From assembly GCA_964522015.1 (NCBI GenBank), contig CAZFST010000011.1, positions 1-64,000 of the forward strand: a DNA stretch of 64,000 nucleotides, written 5' to 3'. Below, piece after piece: positions 17,239 through 25,816 of the stretch. The stretch's first letter is position 1. Each line of letters begins with the position of its first letter. The position numbers and the translations under genes are program-made. The notes below the pieces were generated by a model that saw only the letters and a list, made by a program, of their open reading frames with translations, did not search any database and was not told the DNA's origin. The DNA is from QQWI01 sp964522015 (GTDB lineage Bacteria; Bacillota; Clostridia; Peptostreptococcales; Acidaminobacteraceae).

Positions 17239-18161
17239 GTGAATTGATGGCAGACATAAAGCAAGAAAAAATAAACAAGGGGAGCAATTCTCTTCAAGGC
17301 AGTGGTTGCGAGCTCGTGATTCCCGAAAACGAACTCAAGCCCTTGGCAGAAATTGAACGATCGATTATTAAAAAGTTTAGAAAAGATATATGGCGAAAAT
17401 TCGTCTTAGCACTTCAGGATTTTGACCTTGTAAAAGAGGGGGATCATATCGCTGTGGGTGTATCCGGGGGAAAAGACTCCATGCTTCTTGCAAAGTTAAT
17501 GCAAGAACTTCAAAGGCATGGCCCGGTGAAATTTGAACTCTCATTTGTGGCCATGGACCCAGGATTTCACCAGTCCAATCGGGAGCTGCTCCTGAAAAAT
17601 GCTGAACACTTGGGCATTCCGATTAACCTGTACGAATCCCATATTTTTGATATCGTGGATGGTGTGGCGGCGGAATACCCTTGCTACCTCTGTGCTCGCA
17701 TGCGTCGGGGATCCCTATATGAGAAAGCCAAATCTCTAGGAGCTAATAAACTAGCCCTTGGGCACCACTTTGATGATGTCATTGAAACTATTATGATGAA
17801 CGTGCTTTATGCCGGCACTTACATGACCATGATGCCCCGCCTTCATAGCAGTAATTTTGAAGGGATGGAGCTGATTCGCCCTCTCTATTATGTAGAAGAG
17901 GACAACATCAAGCACTGGGCATCCTATAACGGGATCAATGCCATGAACTGCGGGTGTGTGGTGGCTGCAAAGCGTACCTCCAGTAAAAGACGGGAAATGA
18001 AAGACTTGATCAAATCCCTAAAACTCATCAACCCAGATGTGGGTAAATCCATCTTGAAGTCCTCTCAAAACGTTCATCTAGACGCAATCCTAGGCTTTAA
18101 GCGCCGTGGCCGTGATGTAGCGTTTTCCGAATACTTCAACGAAGAACATTTTGAGCTATAA
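17235..18161 (+). CDS. TtcA-like PP-loop tRNA-thiolation enzyme
   Basis: A 308-residue ATP-dependent enzyme of the PP-loop family. The pyrophosphate loop SGGKDS is at 77-82, and the GHHFDDVIET motif follows at 176-185. Cysteines C150 and C153 (CYLC) plus C239/C241 (NCGC) match the three-cysteine 4Fe-4S ligand set of TtcA, which makes 2-thiocytidine at tRNA position 32 from a persulfide sulfur donor. The N-terminal 40 residues are a polar extension. Clostridial TtcA-like proteins are often annotated only as ATP-binding, so another sulfuration target is possible. Coupling to a NapH-like electron carrier is not the usual arrangement and may supply reducing power for its cluster. Confidence 0.75.
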   Translation: MSELMADIKQEKINKGSNSLQGSGCELVIPENELKPLAEIERSIIKKFRKDIWRKFVLALQDFDLVKEGDHIAVGVSGGKDSMLLAKLMQELQRHGPVKFELSFVAMDPGFHQSNRELLLKNAEHLGIPINLYESHIFDIVDGVAAEYPCYLCARMRRGSLYEKAKSLGANKLALGHHFDDVIETIMMNVLYAGTYMTMMPRLHSSNFEGMELIRPLYYVEEDNIKHWASYNGINAMNCGCVVAAKRTSSKRREMKDLIKSLKLINPDVGKSILKSSQNVHLDAILGFKRRGRDVAFSEYFNEEHFEL

Positions 18162-18321
18162 TTGCACGAATTGTAAGGAAATGCTCGCAACCTTAAATTA
18201 AACTTAAATAATCAGCTTAAGTGTAGGCAGATTTGAGTGTTTGTTTTATAATGAACATTGTAGGTTACCTGTTTATTTCAGAGTATTCCAACCTCAGATT
18301 TGCTCATAAGCAGTATCCCCC

Positions 18322-18357
18322 AAAAAAGGCCGTCGACAAGCCTTTTTTATTTTTTTG
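18322..18357 (+). terminator. terminator in the intergenic region before korA
   Basis: Stem AAAAAAGGC (18322-18330) / GCCTTTTTT (18340-18348) is followed by further T-rich sequence. It lies about 160 bp after the TtcA-like stop. Confidence 0.75.
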
Positions 18358-18360
18358 CCA

Positions 18361-18392
18361 AAAACGACTCACGGTGCACGTCCCCCTGAGCC
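18361..18392. repeat. REP-like dispersed intergenic repeat, copy 2
   Basis: The sequence CGACTCACGGTGCACGTCC followed by CCCTGAG matches the copy at 4919-4950, with weak arms CTCACGG/CCCTGAG. It directly precedes the korA promoter. Confidence 0.5.
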
Positions 18393-18394
18393 GC

Positions 18395-18423
18395 TTGACT
18401 TTTTTGCCAGAACCCGTTAACAT
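18395..18423 (+). promoter_or_regulatory. candidate sigma-A promoter of korAB
   Basis: TTGACT (18395-18400), a 17-bp spacer and TAACAT (18418-18423) give a good housekeeping promoter 58 bp before the korA start. Confidence 0.5.
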
Positions 18424-18438
18424 GAAATTAACAGCGAG

Positions 18439-18453
18439 TGAGAATCAATCTCA
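18439..18453. promoter_or_regulatory. candidate Fur box downstream of the korAB promoter
   Basis: TGAGAATCAATCTCA is a 7-1-7 inverted repeat (one mismatch between arms) resembling the Fur consensus TGATAATNATTATCA. It sits between the promoter and the ribosome site, a position that would block transcription. Iron control of an Fe-S-dependent enzyme is plausible but inferred. Confidence 0.4.
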
Positions 18454-18480
18454 TTGCATGTCTAATATAGAGGTGACACA

Positions 18481-20184
18481 GTGAAAAAAACGATTATTGT
18501 CTCAGGGGCAGCGGGTTATGGCCTTAACACGTTGCAGTTCTTCTTTGAGAACGCCCTAAAAACATATGGCTACCACATGCTTTCGTATAAAAACTATATG
18601 TCCCGGATTCGGGGAGGCTTCAACTTTACCATCATCACCCTGTCCGATCAACCAGTGAACATGATTGAGCAGCAGGCAGATGTGATTATTTGCCTAGACA
18701 AAGAGGGCCATAGCATCCCAGAATACCTTAAAGAAGGTGCCGTGGAGATCAAGTATCAGGATTTTGAAGGGGATTACCCAGGTATTGATGCCAAAGCACA
18801 GCCCATGATGCTCCTGGGTGCCCTATTGAAGCACTTTAATTTTCCAGAAAGTTTCTTGAAAAACATCCAAATGGCCAAATGGTCAGAGGCTGTTAATGAG
18901 AGCAATCAGGCAGCAGCGCTCATAGGTTATCAAAAGGGCAAAGTGATGGTTGATCTAGTGGATCTTGGTGCTAAACCACTCATGCGCGTCAACGGGAACC
19001 AAGCCATTGCCCTTGGCGCCATGTCTGCAGACTTAAGATTCTTTTCTGCCTACCCCATGGCCCCCTCAACAGGGATTATGATGACCCTATCAAAATACGA
19101 AACCCAACATATTATGGCCGTTGAGCAAGTGGAAGACGAAATTGCAGGTATCATAGCTGCCCTTGGAGCCTCATCCAATGGTGCAAGGGCCATGACAGCC
19201 ACATCTGGCGGCGGCTTTTCACTGATGGTAGAAGGCCTGGGCTTTGCCGGCGTGGCCGAACTCCCCATCGTTATTGCCAATGTTCAAAGACCGGGCCCTG
19301 CAACTGGCCTGCCTACTAGAACAGAACAAGGGGACCTGGAATTTATCAGTAGGGCCTCCCAAGGGGAGTTCCCGCGGCTAATTGTGGCCCCCACAAGCAT
19401 AGAAGAGTGCTATTACCAAACCCAGCGGGCCTTTAACATGGCAGATAAATACCAAATTCCAGTAGTGATCCTAACAGATCAGTTCTTGGCAGATTCCACT
19501 GCCACGGTCAATAAGTTTGATCCAACCCGGATTCCCATTGAAAGACACATCAATACAGACGCCGACGGTTACAAGCGGTACGATTATAACAAGGTTCTTA
19601 ATGGCCGCAAGTTCCCTGGCCTAGATGACACCTTGATTATGAATGATTCACACACCCACGATGAGCACGGTCATATGACAGAAACCATTGAAAATACCCT
19701 TAAACTCAAGCACCGTTTGATGTCTAAGCTGGATTTAATGAAAGCAGACCTGCTGGAACCCGAGTACATTGGGGTCCCAGGTGCAAAACACGTGTTTATC
19801 GGTTGGGGTTCAACGGTTGCAGCCCTTAGAGATGCCGTGGCCACCATCAATGCCCAAAGGCCAACTGATGCACAAGTTGATAAACAGTTGGCTGCACAGG
19901 CAGATAAATCGGTGGCTGCTCAGGCACCATCGGTTGGGGCCCTCCTATTCACCGACGTGTTCCCAGTGCCAGACAAGGTGCTTAGACACTTGGCTGAGTC
20001 AGGAGCCCATTTTATCAATGTTGAGCAAAACTACAACAACCAATTCGGCAAACTCATCCGTGCAGAAACCGGCATTAGCTATCATGGCAGCATCAACCAA
20101 TACGATGGCCGCCCCATGACAGCAGAATCCATTTTGGATGCTTACCAGAACTACGAGGAAAACAACCATGGAAAATCTCTTTAA
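18481..20184 (+). CDS. korA: 2-oxoacid:ferredoxin oxidoreductase, fused gamma-alpha subunit
   Basis: The 567-residue protein starts at a GTG after gaggtgac. The gamma domain comes first (about 1-180; GAAGYGLNTLQ, YMSRIRGGFN), then the alpha domain (about 190-567; FFSAYPMAPSTGIM, EQVEDEIAGIIAALGAS, TSGGGFSLMVEG). With KorB it converts a 2-oxoacid such as 2-oxoglutarate to acyl-CoA, reducing ferredoxin. The exact 2-oxoacid cannot be assigned. Residues about 464-487 are an Ala/Gln-rich insert made of three imperfect 24-bp repeats. No separate delta ferredoxin subunit is adjacent. korB overlaps its 3' end. Confidence 0.9.
   Translation: MKKTIIVSGAAGYGLNTLQFFFENALKTYGYHMLSYKNYMSRIRGGFNFTIITLSDQPVNMIEQQADVIICLDKEGHSIPEYLKEGAVEIKYQDFEGDYPGIDAKAQPMMLLGALLKHFNFPESFLKNIQMAKWSEAVNESNQAAALIGYQKGKVMVDLVDLGAKPLMRVNGNQAIALGAMSADLRFFSAYPMAPSTGIMMTLSKYETQHIMAVEQVEDEIAGIIAALGASSNGARAMTATSGGGFSLMVEGLGFAGVAELPIVIANVQRPGPATGLPTRTEQGDLEFISRASQGEFPRLIVAPTSIEECYYQTQRAFNMADKYQIPVVILTDQFLADSTATVNKFDPTRIPIERHINTDADGYKRYDYNKVLNGRKFPGLDDTLIMNDSHTHDEHGHMTETIENTLKLKHRLMSKLDLMKADLLEPEYIGVPGAKHVFIGWGSTVAALRDAVATINAQRPTDAQVDKQLAAQADKSVAAQAPSVGALLFTDVFPVPDKVLRHLAESGAHFINVEQNYNNQFGKLIRAETGISYHGSINQYDGRPMTAESILDAYQNYEENNHGKSL
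19870..19941 (+). repeat. 24-bp imperfect tandem repeat within korA
   Basis: Three in-frame units start at 19870, 19894 and 19918, each beginning GC(A/T)CA and with conserved GGCT or GG-rich ends. They encode an AQVDKQLA / AQADKSVA / AQAPSVGA series in the alpha domain. Confidence 0.75.
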
Positions 20185-21037
20185 ACTCAAGGTCAACGAC
20201 AACACCTGGTGCCCCGGGTGCGGTAATTTTATGATACTCAAGGGCATGGAAGAAGTGCTGGAATCCCTAGGCTACCAGCCAAAAGACGTCTTATTTGTCA
20301 GCGGCATCGGGCAGGCTGCCAAAATGCCCCACTATATCAAGGGCAATGGCTACAACACCTTGCACGGACGGGCCCTACCGTCGGCCATGGGGGCCCATAT
20401 GGCCAATAGCAAACTGCTCACTGTTGTGAACACCGGGGATGGGGACAACTATTCTGAGGGTGGCAACCATTTTATGCATGCCATTAGAAGAAATATGAAT
20501 ATTGTTCATTTGATCCACGATAATCAGACTTATGGACTCACTAAAGGTCAAGGTTCTCCCACCACTCCGAGGGGCCGCGCCACATCGGTTTATGACGCGG
20601 TGAGGATAGACGAGATAAACCCCATAGAAGTGGCCATTGGCATGGGGGCCACCTTTGTGGCTAGAACTTTCTCCGGGGACATTGCCCACTTTAAAGCCAC
20701 CTTGCAGGCTGCCATTGAGCATGATGGCTATGCCATTGTGGATGTCTTGCAGCCTTGCCCAAGCTTTAATAAAATCAACACTTTTCAGTGGTACAAAGAA
20801 CGGGTTTATCACATTGGCCCGGGCACAGATAAACCCCACGATCCAACAGATAAGATGGCTGCCTATCAGCTAGCCCAAACCTTTGGAGATGCAGGGGTGC
20901 CCTTGGGGATCATTTATAAGAATACTAGCAAAGATAGCTATTTGGATCGCCTGGTGCATATTGAAAAAAATAAGCCTCTGATCAGTTATCAAAGGGATTT
21001 TGCTGTGCTTGATGAGATTATGAATGATTTTATGTGA
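20168..21037 (+). CDS. korB: 2-oxoacid:ferredoxin oxidoreductase, beta (TPP-binding) subunit
   Basis: A 289-residue protein that binds thiamine diphosphate. It starts at an ATG 17 bp inside korA with gaggaaa upstream. The N-terminal WCPGCGN holds cluster-type cysteines, SGIGQAAKMPHY follows, and the TPP/Mg site is GDGDNYSEGGNHF with the downstream NQTYGLTKGQ. A third cysteine, in LQPCPSFN, is where this family has its last 4Fe-4S ligand. The length is typical of KorB/PorB proteins. It forms an operon with korA and ends at a strong terminator. Confidence 0.92.
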   Translation: MENLFKLKVNDNTWCPGCGNFMILKGMEEVLESLGYQPKDVLFVSGIGQAAKMPHYIKGNGYNTLHGRALPSAMGAHMANSKLLTVVNTGDGDNYSEGGNHFMHAIRRNMNIVHLIHDNQTYGLTKGQGSPTTPRGRATSVYDAVRIDEINPIEVAIGMGATFVARTFSGDIAHFKATLQAAIEHDGYAIVDVLQPCPSFNKINTFQWYKERVYHIGPGTDKPHDPTDKMAAYQLAQTFGDAGVPLGIIYKNTSKDSYLDRLVHIEKNKPLISYQRDFAVLDEIMNDFM

Positions 21038-21049
21038 AAAACGTGCTAG

Positions 21050-21067
21050 GGGACATCACCATGTCCC
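21050..21067. repeat. short inverted repeat downstream of korB
   Basis: GGGACAT (21050-21056) and ATGTCCC (21061-21067) form a perfect 7-bp palindrome with a four-base loop. It lies just before the terminator and may be a REP-like element or part of an extended terminator. Confidence 0.4.
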
Positions 21068-21075
21068 GCCACAAG

Positions 21076-21114
21076 AAAACCACCCCAAGCATAAGAACTT
21101 GGGGTGGTTTTTAT
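21076..21114. terminator. bidirectional terminator between korB and the subtilisin gene
   Basis: Stem AAAACCACCCCAAG (21076-21089) / CTTGGGGTGGTTTT (21098-21111) with flanking A and T runs separates convergent genes. Confidence 0.92.
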
Positions 21115-21117
21115 ATT

Positions 21118-24100
21118 CTATTCCAGTTTCATAAACCGTTCCAGAACTGTCATGGCTTCAGCTCTTGTGGCCCCAAGGGATGGGTGATAGTAACCATCTG
21201 GGGTGCCTTTGATTAGACCAAGTTGATTGGCTAAACGGACGTCCCGTTTGAATGCTGTTTGAACATCACCAAGGTCTTTAAATGCCACAACCTCTTGAAG
21301 GAGCAGGGTATCTGTGTTGAGTCTATTCTTAATGCCGTAGGCATTCAGTAGGAGCTTAGCCATAATATCTCGTCTGATTGGCAAGTCTGGACCGAGTTTA
21401 GTGCCGTAAGCATCCTTTAGAAGACCATTTACATAAGCAATTTTAAGTTCCTGTTGGTACCAGCCATCAGCACTGAGATCAGTATAGGGGAGCAATCCCT
21501 GGTACACATCACCCTGGATGGCCAAGGTACGAACTAGAAATGCAATAAACTGTGCGTTTGTGAGTTTACCATCGGGGGCAAAAAGGTTAAGGGGCACACC
21601 GTTAAGGGCTAAACCGTTGGCTATTTTTCTAGAAGCAATGGACTCAATGGCGGTTTTTGCCCAGTGGGTCTTGATGTCCTTAAAAGTAATATCGTACTCT
21701 TTCACGGTATAGGTTGAAAAGTGGGAGGCATCAAATTCAATTTCTCCAGATTTCAAAACTTTCCCACCTGCATAAGACCAAGTCCCAGTTAGGGGATTGA
21801 GGTAATAAACCGCTAATTTACTGACGTTTTTAACCTTTTCAACATCAAATCGCAAAGTGATACCAATGGGTTCATCGAACTTACTAATGGTTTTACCATC
21901 AGCTTTTAGGTTAAAGACATACTGATCAGATACATCTGATGCCTGTTTATTAGGTGGGTCAGGCACTGCAGCCATGGAAAAATCAAAACTTTCCTTGCCT
22001 TTTTCCAGTAGAGAACTTGGTAAAACAGCATTGACCCCATCAAAAGCCAGAGTTACATCCTTTTTAGAGGCGATGAGAAGTTTTAAAGCAGCAGCTGGTA
22101 AATTGAGCACCTGTGTATCCACATTGGTTTTAGGTTTATCGATGGCAATCACAATGGTGTCATTTTTCAGCGCTTCTTTAACTGTTGAATCTGAAATTAA
22201 AACGGTTTCAATCACATTCCCCTGTGGATCTGTCACGATTTTTGTGGTGTCAGGCACTGGCGATGTTGTCACTGGAGCTGTTGTAACAGGTGGGATCACT
22301 GGTGAGATTACTGGTGAGATTACTGGTGTGATAAATGGTGGTGGTGCACTACCACCTCCGGCAGGTGGTGGATCACTTGGAGGGACTGTAGTTACAGGTG
22401 AGGTTATTGTAGGTGGGACTGTTGTTATAGGCGGAACTGTTGTTGTAGGCGGCGTTGTTGTTGTAGGCGGCGCTGTTGTTGTAGGCGGCGCTGTTGTTGT
22501 AGGCGGCGCTGTTGTTGTAGGCGGCGCTGTTGTTATAGGCGGAACTGTTGTTGTAGGTGGAACTGTTGTTACAGGTGGAACTGTTGTTGTAGGTGGGACT
22601 GTTGTTATAGGCGGCGCTGTTGTTACAGGTGGTGCAGTGGTTGGTGGTGGTGGAGCGCTTCTTGTAATTGTAAGGGTAATCGTTGAAATAGCTGGATCTC
22701 CACTATATGTTGCAGGATCTTTAATCACAACTAAGGTGACGATATTGGTACCAACTGACAGTTCTTTTACTTTAGAAGCTTGAACCACTCCGTCGATGGA
22801 TAATTGGGCTCTGGTATCCGATTTTGTGGCATTAATTATGACACTGTCTTGTTCATAGGGTACTGTGGCGGCGTAAACTACTGTAGGGCCGCTAAATGCG
22901 GGGCTTAAGGTGCCGCTAGAGAGGGATAAAGAACCAAGATTCAAGCTGATGGCACTATTATCATCTAAAGTCATGCTGTAAGTCTGGGTGCTTGCCCCGT
23001 AACCAAGGCGCACATTCAAATTACCCCGCGGCTTACTTAGAGCCTGAACCGTGTCCCCACTTGGGATAGAAACCGGTGTTGGATAACCGACAGAAAAATC
23101 ATAAGGAATCAAATAAGTGTCTTGATTGTATCTGAGGCGCAAATGGGTAGCTGAAGCGGTGTAAATCAGGTGCTTGAAGTATGCGGAAAAACTGCTGTGG
23201 TTAAGGGTTTGGCTAGCAAAGACGCCTCCGGAGCCATTTTGAAAGTCTAGGGATAGGGTTTGGAGTGTCATGGTGGCGTCCCGCACAATTGTGAGGGTAT
23301 GGGTTGTTGTCTGAGTGGTATTTTGGGAAGTGATGACAATGGTAAAGGTGTTGGTGCCTGTACTTAGGGCAAGAGAACGATTTTTTGTGGTGGTGGTGGT
23401 GTTCGTTGCGGTATCGGTAACCGTAACGGTTGAGCCTACCATTTCAGTGTTGACAGTCATGTCAAGGGACGTGAGGTTGGCGGGGATCTTATATGTGTTT
23501 GCAAGGTCTGTGGCGCTAAGAGACTTGCTGCTGGATGCGAATGTTAAATTGTCTAAAAGTGCATTGCTAGCATTTGGAGAGCTTAAATTAAAGGTGTAGG
23601 TTTCTTGATGGGAGCTACTGGCTGTGGTAACCACTGTAATGGCTTGAGGGGATCCCGTGATTGGAATCCACTGTGAAACCCCTGCAGTGAGGGTGCTGCC
23701 ATTGGCGGTAGAGCCCGTAATTTGAGCGCCGGTTACGGTGATTTGTAGATCTGTATAGTCGTCTGCTAAGGTGAAATTGTAGCTGTTAGTTAAGGGGTCA
23801 AACGCGAGACTTTGAGTTGTTTCAGTAACGCCTTTTTTACCTTTTATGGTGATATTACTTGGTAAATAATACTTAAGCGCTTTATCCACTTGCATCAGCC
23901 CGGGCCCCATTATCTGGGTACTTGTAACCCCTGCAATGACTGGTAAAGCCACTGCAGTTGAGGCTGTATTTTTGACGGCATTATAAATTTGGGTACGGGT
24001 AGCTGTTGGATATTGGGCTTTCATTAAGGCCATTAAACCAGCCACATGGGGGGATGCCATAGAAGTACCGGATTTAATGGTAATATTATTGCCAGGATCG

Positions 24101-25212
24101 GCGGCGTTATAGAAAGTACTATAAATCCTAGAACCCGGTGCAATCAGATCCACCGCAGGGGTGTAGGTGGTGGTGCCAGGACCAGATATAAACGAACCGG
24201 CGATATTTGAAAAGTCTGATATAGCAACACTTGAACCGACATATTGCGCTGAGCCAACGGAGAAAACCGTCGTGTGAGTTGCTGGGAAACCCATCACTCT
24301 AGGGTCCACCACATCCGGAGTTGCTACAAATTCATTTTGAGGGGCGGTATTGGTCCATAGTTCAGAGTCGTTACCAGTGGCTGCAACAATCAATAAACCT
24401 GCGTCATAGGCGTATTGTAGGGCACTTTCCACTTCTGCAACATAACCTGGGTAACTGAGGCTCATGTTAATGACCTCAGCGCCGTTGTCAGCTGCGTATC
24501 GAATGGCAGCTGCCAGGTTGGCGGTGGTACCTGCCCCAGTGGTATCTGCAAAAACTTTTAAAGGCATCAATTTGACATTTGGGTAAACACCGGTGGTTGC
24601 CAAGCCATTATTGCCCTTTGCCCCAACAATGCCAGCCACATGGTTACCATGGCTCCCAGTAGGACTTGGGTTATTATCATTGTTGGCAAAATCCCAACCA
24701 GCAATGACATTCAAATCCGGATGGATAGTTGTTATACCATCATCAATCACTGCCACCGTAACATCTGGGGGTGAGCCTCCAGCCACCACATAGCGACTAA
24801 AGACCTGGGACCAAATATTGGTTTCTCCTGTCTGATCAAAACGCCATCTATCGTTGATGTTGACATCGTTTGGCTCAAAGGTTTCTAATTGGAGATAGTA
24901 TACAGGTTCAACATAGATAACATCTGGTTCAGTTAGAGCGTCTTTCATGGCAACATGCAGCGCCTGCTCATTGAGCTCTGCGCTGGCCAGAGGATTTGAC
25001 ACCTCTCGCAGACTCTGAAGAATAGCCTTAGAGCCCACGGACCGCTGTTCGAAATGGCCGCTGGCATGTTTAACCGTAAAGACACCAGGGACAATACCCG
25101 AAGGGGGTGCTGTATTTTGATCGATTTCTGTACTGGTTTTGAAAGCGAAGCTGGTACCGCCAAAGGCCAGGCAAAGGACTATTAAATAGCTGATTATCCA
25201 TTTGATTTTCAT
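21118..25212 (-). CDS. secreted subtilisin-like (S8) protease anchored by SLH domains
   Basis: The 1364-residue preproprotein has a signal peptide (about 1-23), a propeptide, and an S8 domain with D157 (AVIDDGI), H188 (SHGNHVAG), oxyanion N281 (ATGND) and S384 (SGTSMASPHVAG), so all catalytic residues are present. Cadherin-like beta-sandwich repeats follow (about 450-860), then a proline/threonine linker of about fifteen TTxPPx hexads. A further beta domain comes next, and three C-terminal SLH domains (about 1180-1364), the last with ATRAEAM, the wall-polymer-binding TRAE-type motif. It should be cell-surface anchored and may process surface proteins or supply peptides. The ATG follows ggaggga. 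It is convergent with korB. Confidence 0.93.
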   Translation of the reverse strand: MKIKWIISYLIVLCLAFGGTSFAFKTSTEIDQNTAPPSGIVPGVFTVKHASGHFEQRSVGSKAILQSLREVSNPLASAELNEQALHVAMKDALTEPDVIYVEPVYYLQLETFEPNDVNINDRWRFDQTGETNIWSQVFSRYVVAGGSPPDVTVAVIDDGITTIHPDLNVIAGWDFANNDNNPSPTGSHGNHVAGIVGAKGNNGLATTGVYPNVKLMPLKVFADTTGAGTTANLAAAIRYAADNGAEVINMSLSYPGYVAEVESALQYAYDAGLLIVAATGNDSELWTNTAPQNEFVATPDVVDPRVMGFPATHTTVFSVGSAQYVGSSVAISDFSNIAGSFISGPGTTTYTPAVDLIAPGSRIYSTFYNAADPGNNITIKSGTSMASPHVAGLMALMKAQYPTATRTQIYNAVKNTASTAVALPVIAGVTSTQIMGPGLMQVDKALKYYLPSNITIKGKKGVTETTQSLAFDPLTNSYNFTLADDYTDLQITVTGAQITGSTANGSTLTAGVSQWIPITGSPQAITVVTTASSSHQETYTFNLSSPNASNALLDNLTFASSSKSLSATDLANTYKIPANLTSLDMTVNTEMVGSTVTVTDTATNTTTTTKNRSLALSTGTNTFTIVITSQNTTQTTTHTLTIVRDATMTLQTLSLDFQNGSGGVFASQTLNHSSFSAYFKHLIYTASATHLRLRYNQDTYLIPYDFSVGYPTPVSIPSGDTVQALSKPRGNLNVRLGYGASTQTYSMTLDDNSAISLNLGSLSLSSGTLSPAFSGPTVVYAATVPYEQDSVIINATKSDTRAQLSIDGVVQASKVKELSVGTNIVTLVVIKDPATYSGDPAISTITLTITRSAPPPPTTAPPVTTAPPITTVPPTTTVPPVTTVPPTTTVPPITTAPPTTTAPPTTTAPPTTTAPPTTTTPPTTTVPPITTVPPTITSPVTTVPPSDPPPAGGGSAPPPFITPVISPVISPVIPPVTTAPVTTSPVPDTTKIVTDPQGNVIETVLISDSTVKEALKNDTIVIAIDKPKTNVDTQVLNLPAAALKLLIASKKDVTLAFDGVNAVLPSSLLEKGKESFDFSMAAVPDPPNKQASDVSDQYVFNLKADGKTISKFDEPIGITLRFDVEKVKNVSKLAVYYLNPLTGTWSYAGGKVLKSGEIEFDASHFSTYTVKEYDITFKDIKTHWAKTAIESIASRKIANGLALNGVPLNLFAPDGKLTNAQFIAFLVRTLAIQGDVYQGLLPYTDLSADGWYQQELKIAYVNGLLKDAYGTKLGPDLPIRRDIMAKLLLNAYGIKNRLNTDTLLLQEVVAFKDLGDVQTAFKRDVRLANQLGLIKGTPDGYYHPSLGATRAEAMTVLERFMKLE
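22383..22650 (-). repeat. 18-bp tandem repeat array coding the TTxPPx linker
   Basis: About fifteen imperfect units of the type GGCGGCGCTGTTGTTGTA (read on the plus strand) are present. Units with identical sequence are adjacent near 22450-22530, which suggests recent copy-number change. Confidence 0.88.
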
Positions 25213-25710
25213 AAAAATCCCTCCATTTTAAGGGTCAGGCCTGTTAATGTTTTGTTGTATTATGTTAACGTTGTTATATCGATTTTTAATTGCTGTGTCA
25301 TCTTAGAGTGAATATGCAAGACTAGCTCATTTATTCACCTCTATTATATACCCAAACATCGTCCTTTGACACAGTAAAGCCACATGTGTAACAAGGCTTT
25401 AATCAATTGCCAATAGTTCTAAATATGTCAATAACTTATAGCCTTCATGGGACTTTTGTCTTATTTATGTAACCTATTTGTCATAAAAATAATTTAAACG
25501 TGAAAATTTGGGTAACAGTATAACACCTCGTATCCTACATAAAACTTGATGGCTTAAACAAGTGAAAGGGGTGCTCCAATGTGGTATAAAAGTTATGTTG
25601 TTTAAAGTGGCAGAAAAATTATGTTATCAATAGACTTTTTTAATTTATAAGGTTGATTGGCAATCACATTTTGCCAACCCCGATTTATTTAAGACACTAA
25701 TAAGTATACC
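25213..25710. other. divergent intergenic region between the subtilisin and LPXTG genes
   Basis: About 500 A+T-rich bases without a gene. A hairpin GGTTG-att-GGCAA / TTGCC-AACC at 25653-25681 and a TTGACA at 25366-25371 without a good -10 are visible. I cannot place the promoter for the downstream gene with confidence. Confidence 0.4.
25273..25301 (-). promoter_or_regulatory. candidate promoter of the subtilisin gene
   Basis: On the minus strand ATGACA, a 17-bp spacer and TATAAC lie about 60 bp before the start codon. Confidence 0.4.
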
Positions 25711-25816
25711 GACATAAGGGGTGTGATGAAGTGCGTTTTACACCTGGGCACTTGAGACGCATGGAGCAAATAGTGCAACCGACCCTTTTCTTACGCGAGT
25801 AAAGGAGAGGGAAATT
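25711..25816 (+). promoter_or_regulatory. candidate structured mRNA leader (pseudoknot plus SD-sequestering hairpin)
   Basis: GGTGT (25720-25724) can pair with ACACC (25740-25744), while AAGTGC (25729-25734) within that loop can pair with GCACTT (25748-25753). This is the a-b-a'-b' order of an H-type pseudoknot. TGCGT (25732-25736) / ACGCA (25757-25761) is a competing helix. Downstream, a hairpin with GCGA loop (25783-25811) buries the Shine-Dalgarno bases GGAGAGGG. The arrangement resembles a translational riboswitch, but I could not match it to a known class. Confidence 0.4.

Noticed and set aside
18233..18484. 83-codon open frame before korA
   Set aside because: It runs through a terminator, the REP-like repeat and the korA promoter, so it is not a gene.
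21974..22783. Gly/Val-rich open frame opposite the protease linker
   Set aside because: It is the complement of the TTxPPx repeats, which lack stop codons in that frame; no start signal.
25711..25816. c-di-GMP or ZTP riboswitch upstream of the LPXTG gene
   Set aside because: Words such as GGGCA, GACGCA and CCTGGGCA recall these classes, but the full conserved cores and spacing are absent, so I only call a structured leader of unknown class.
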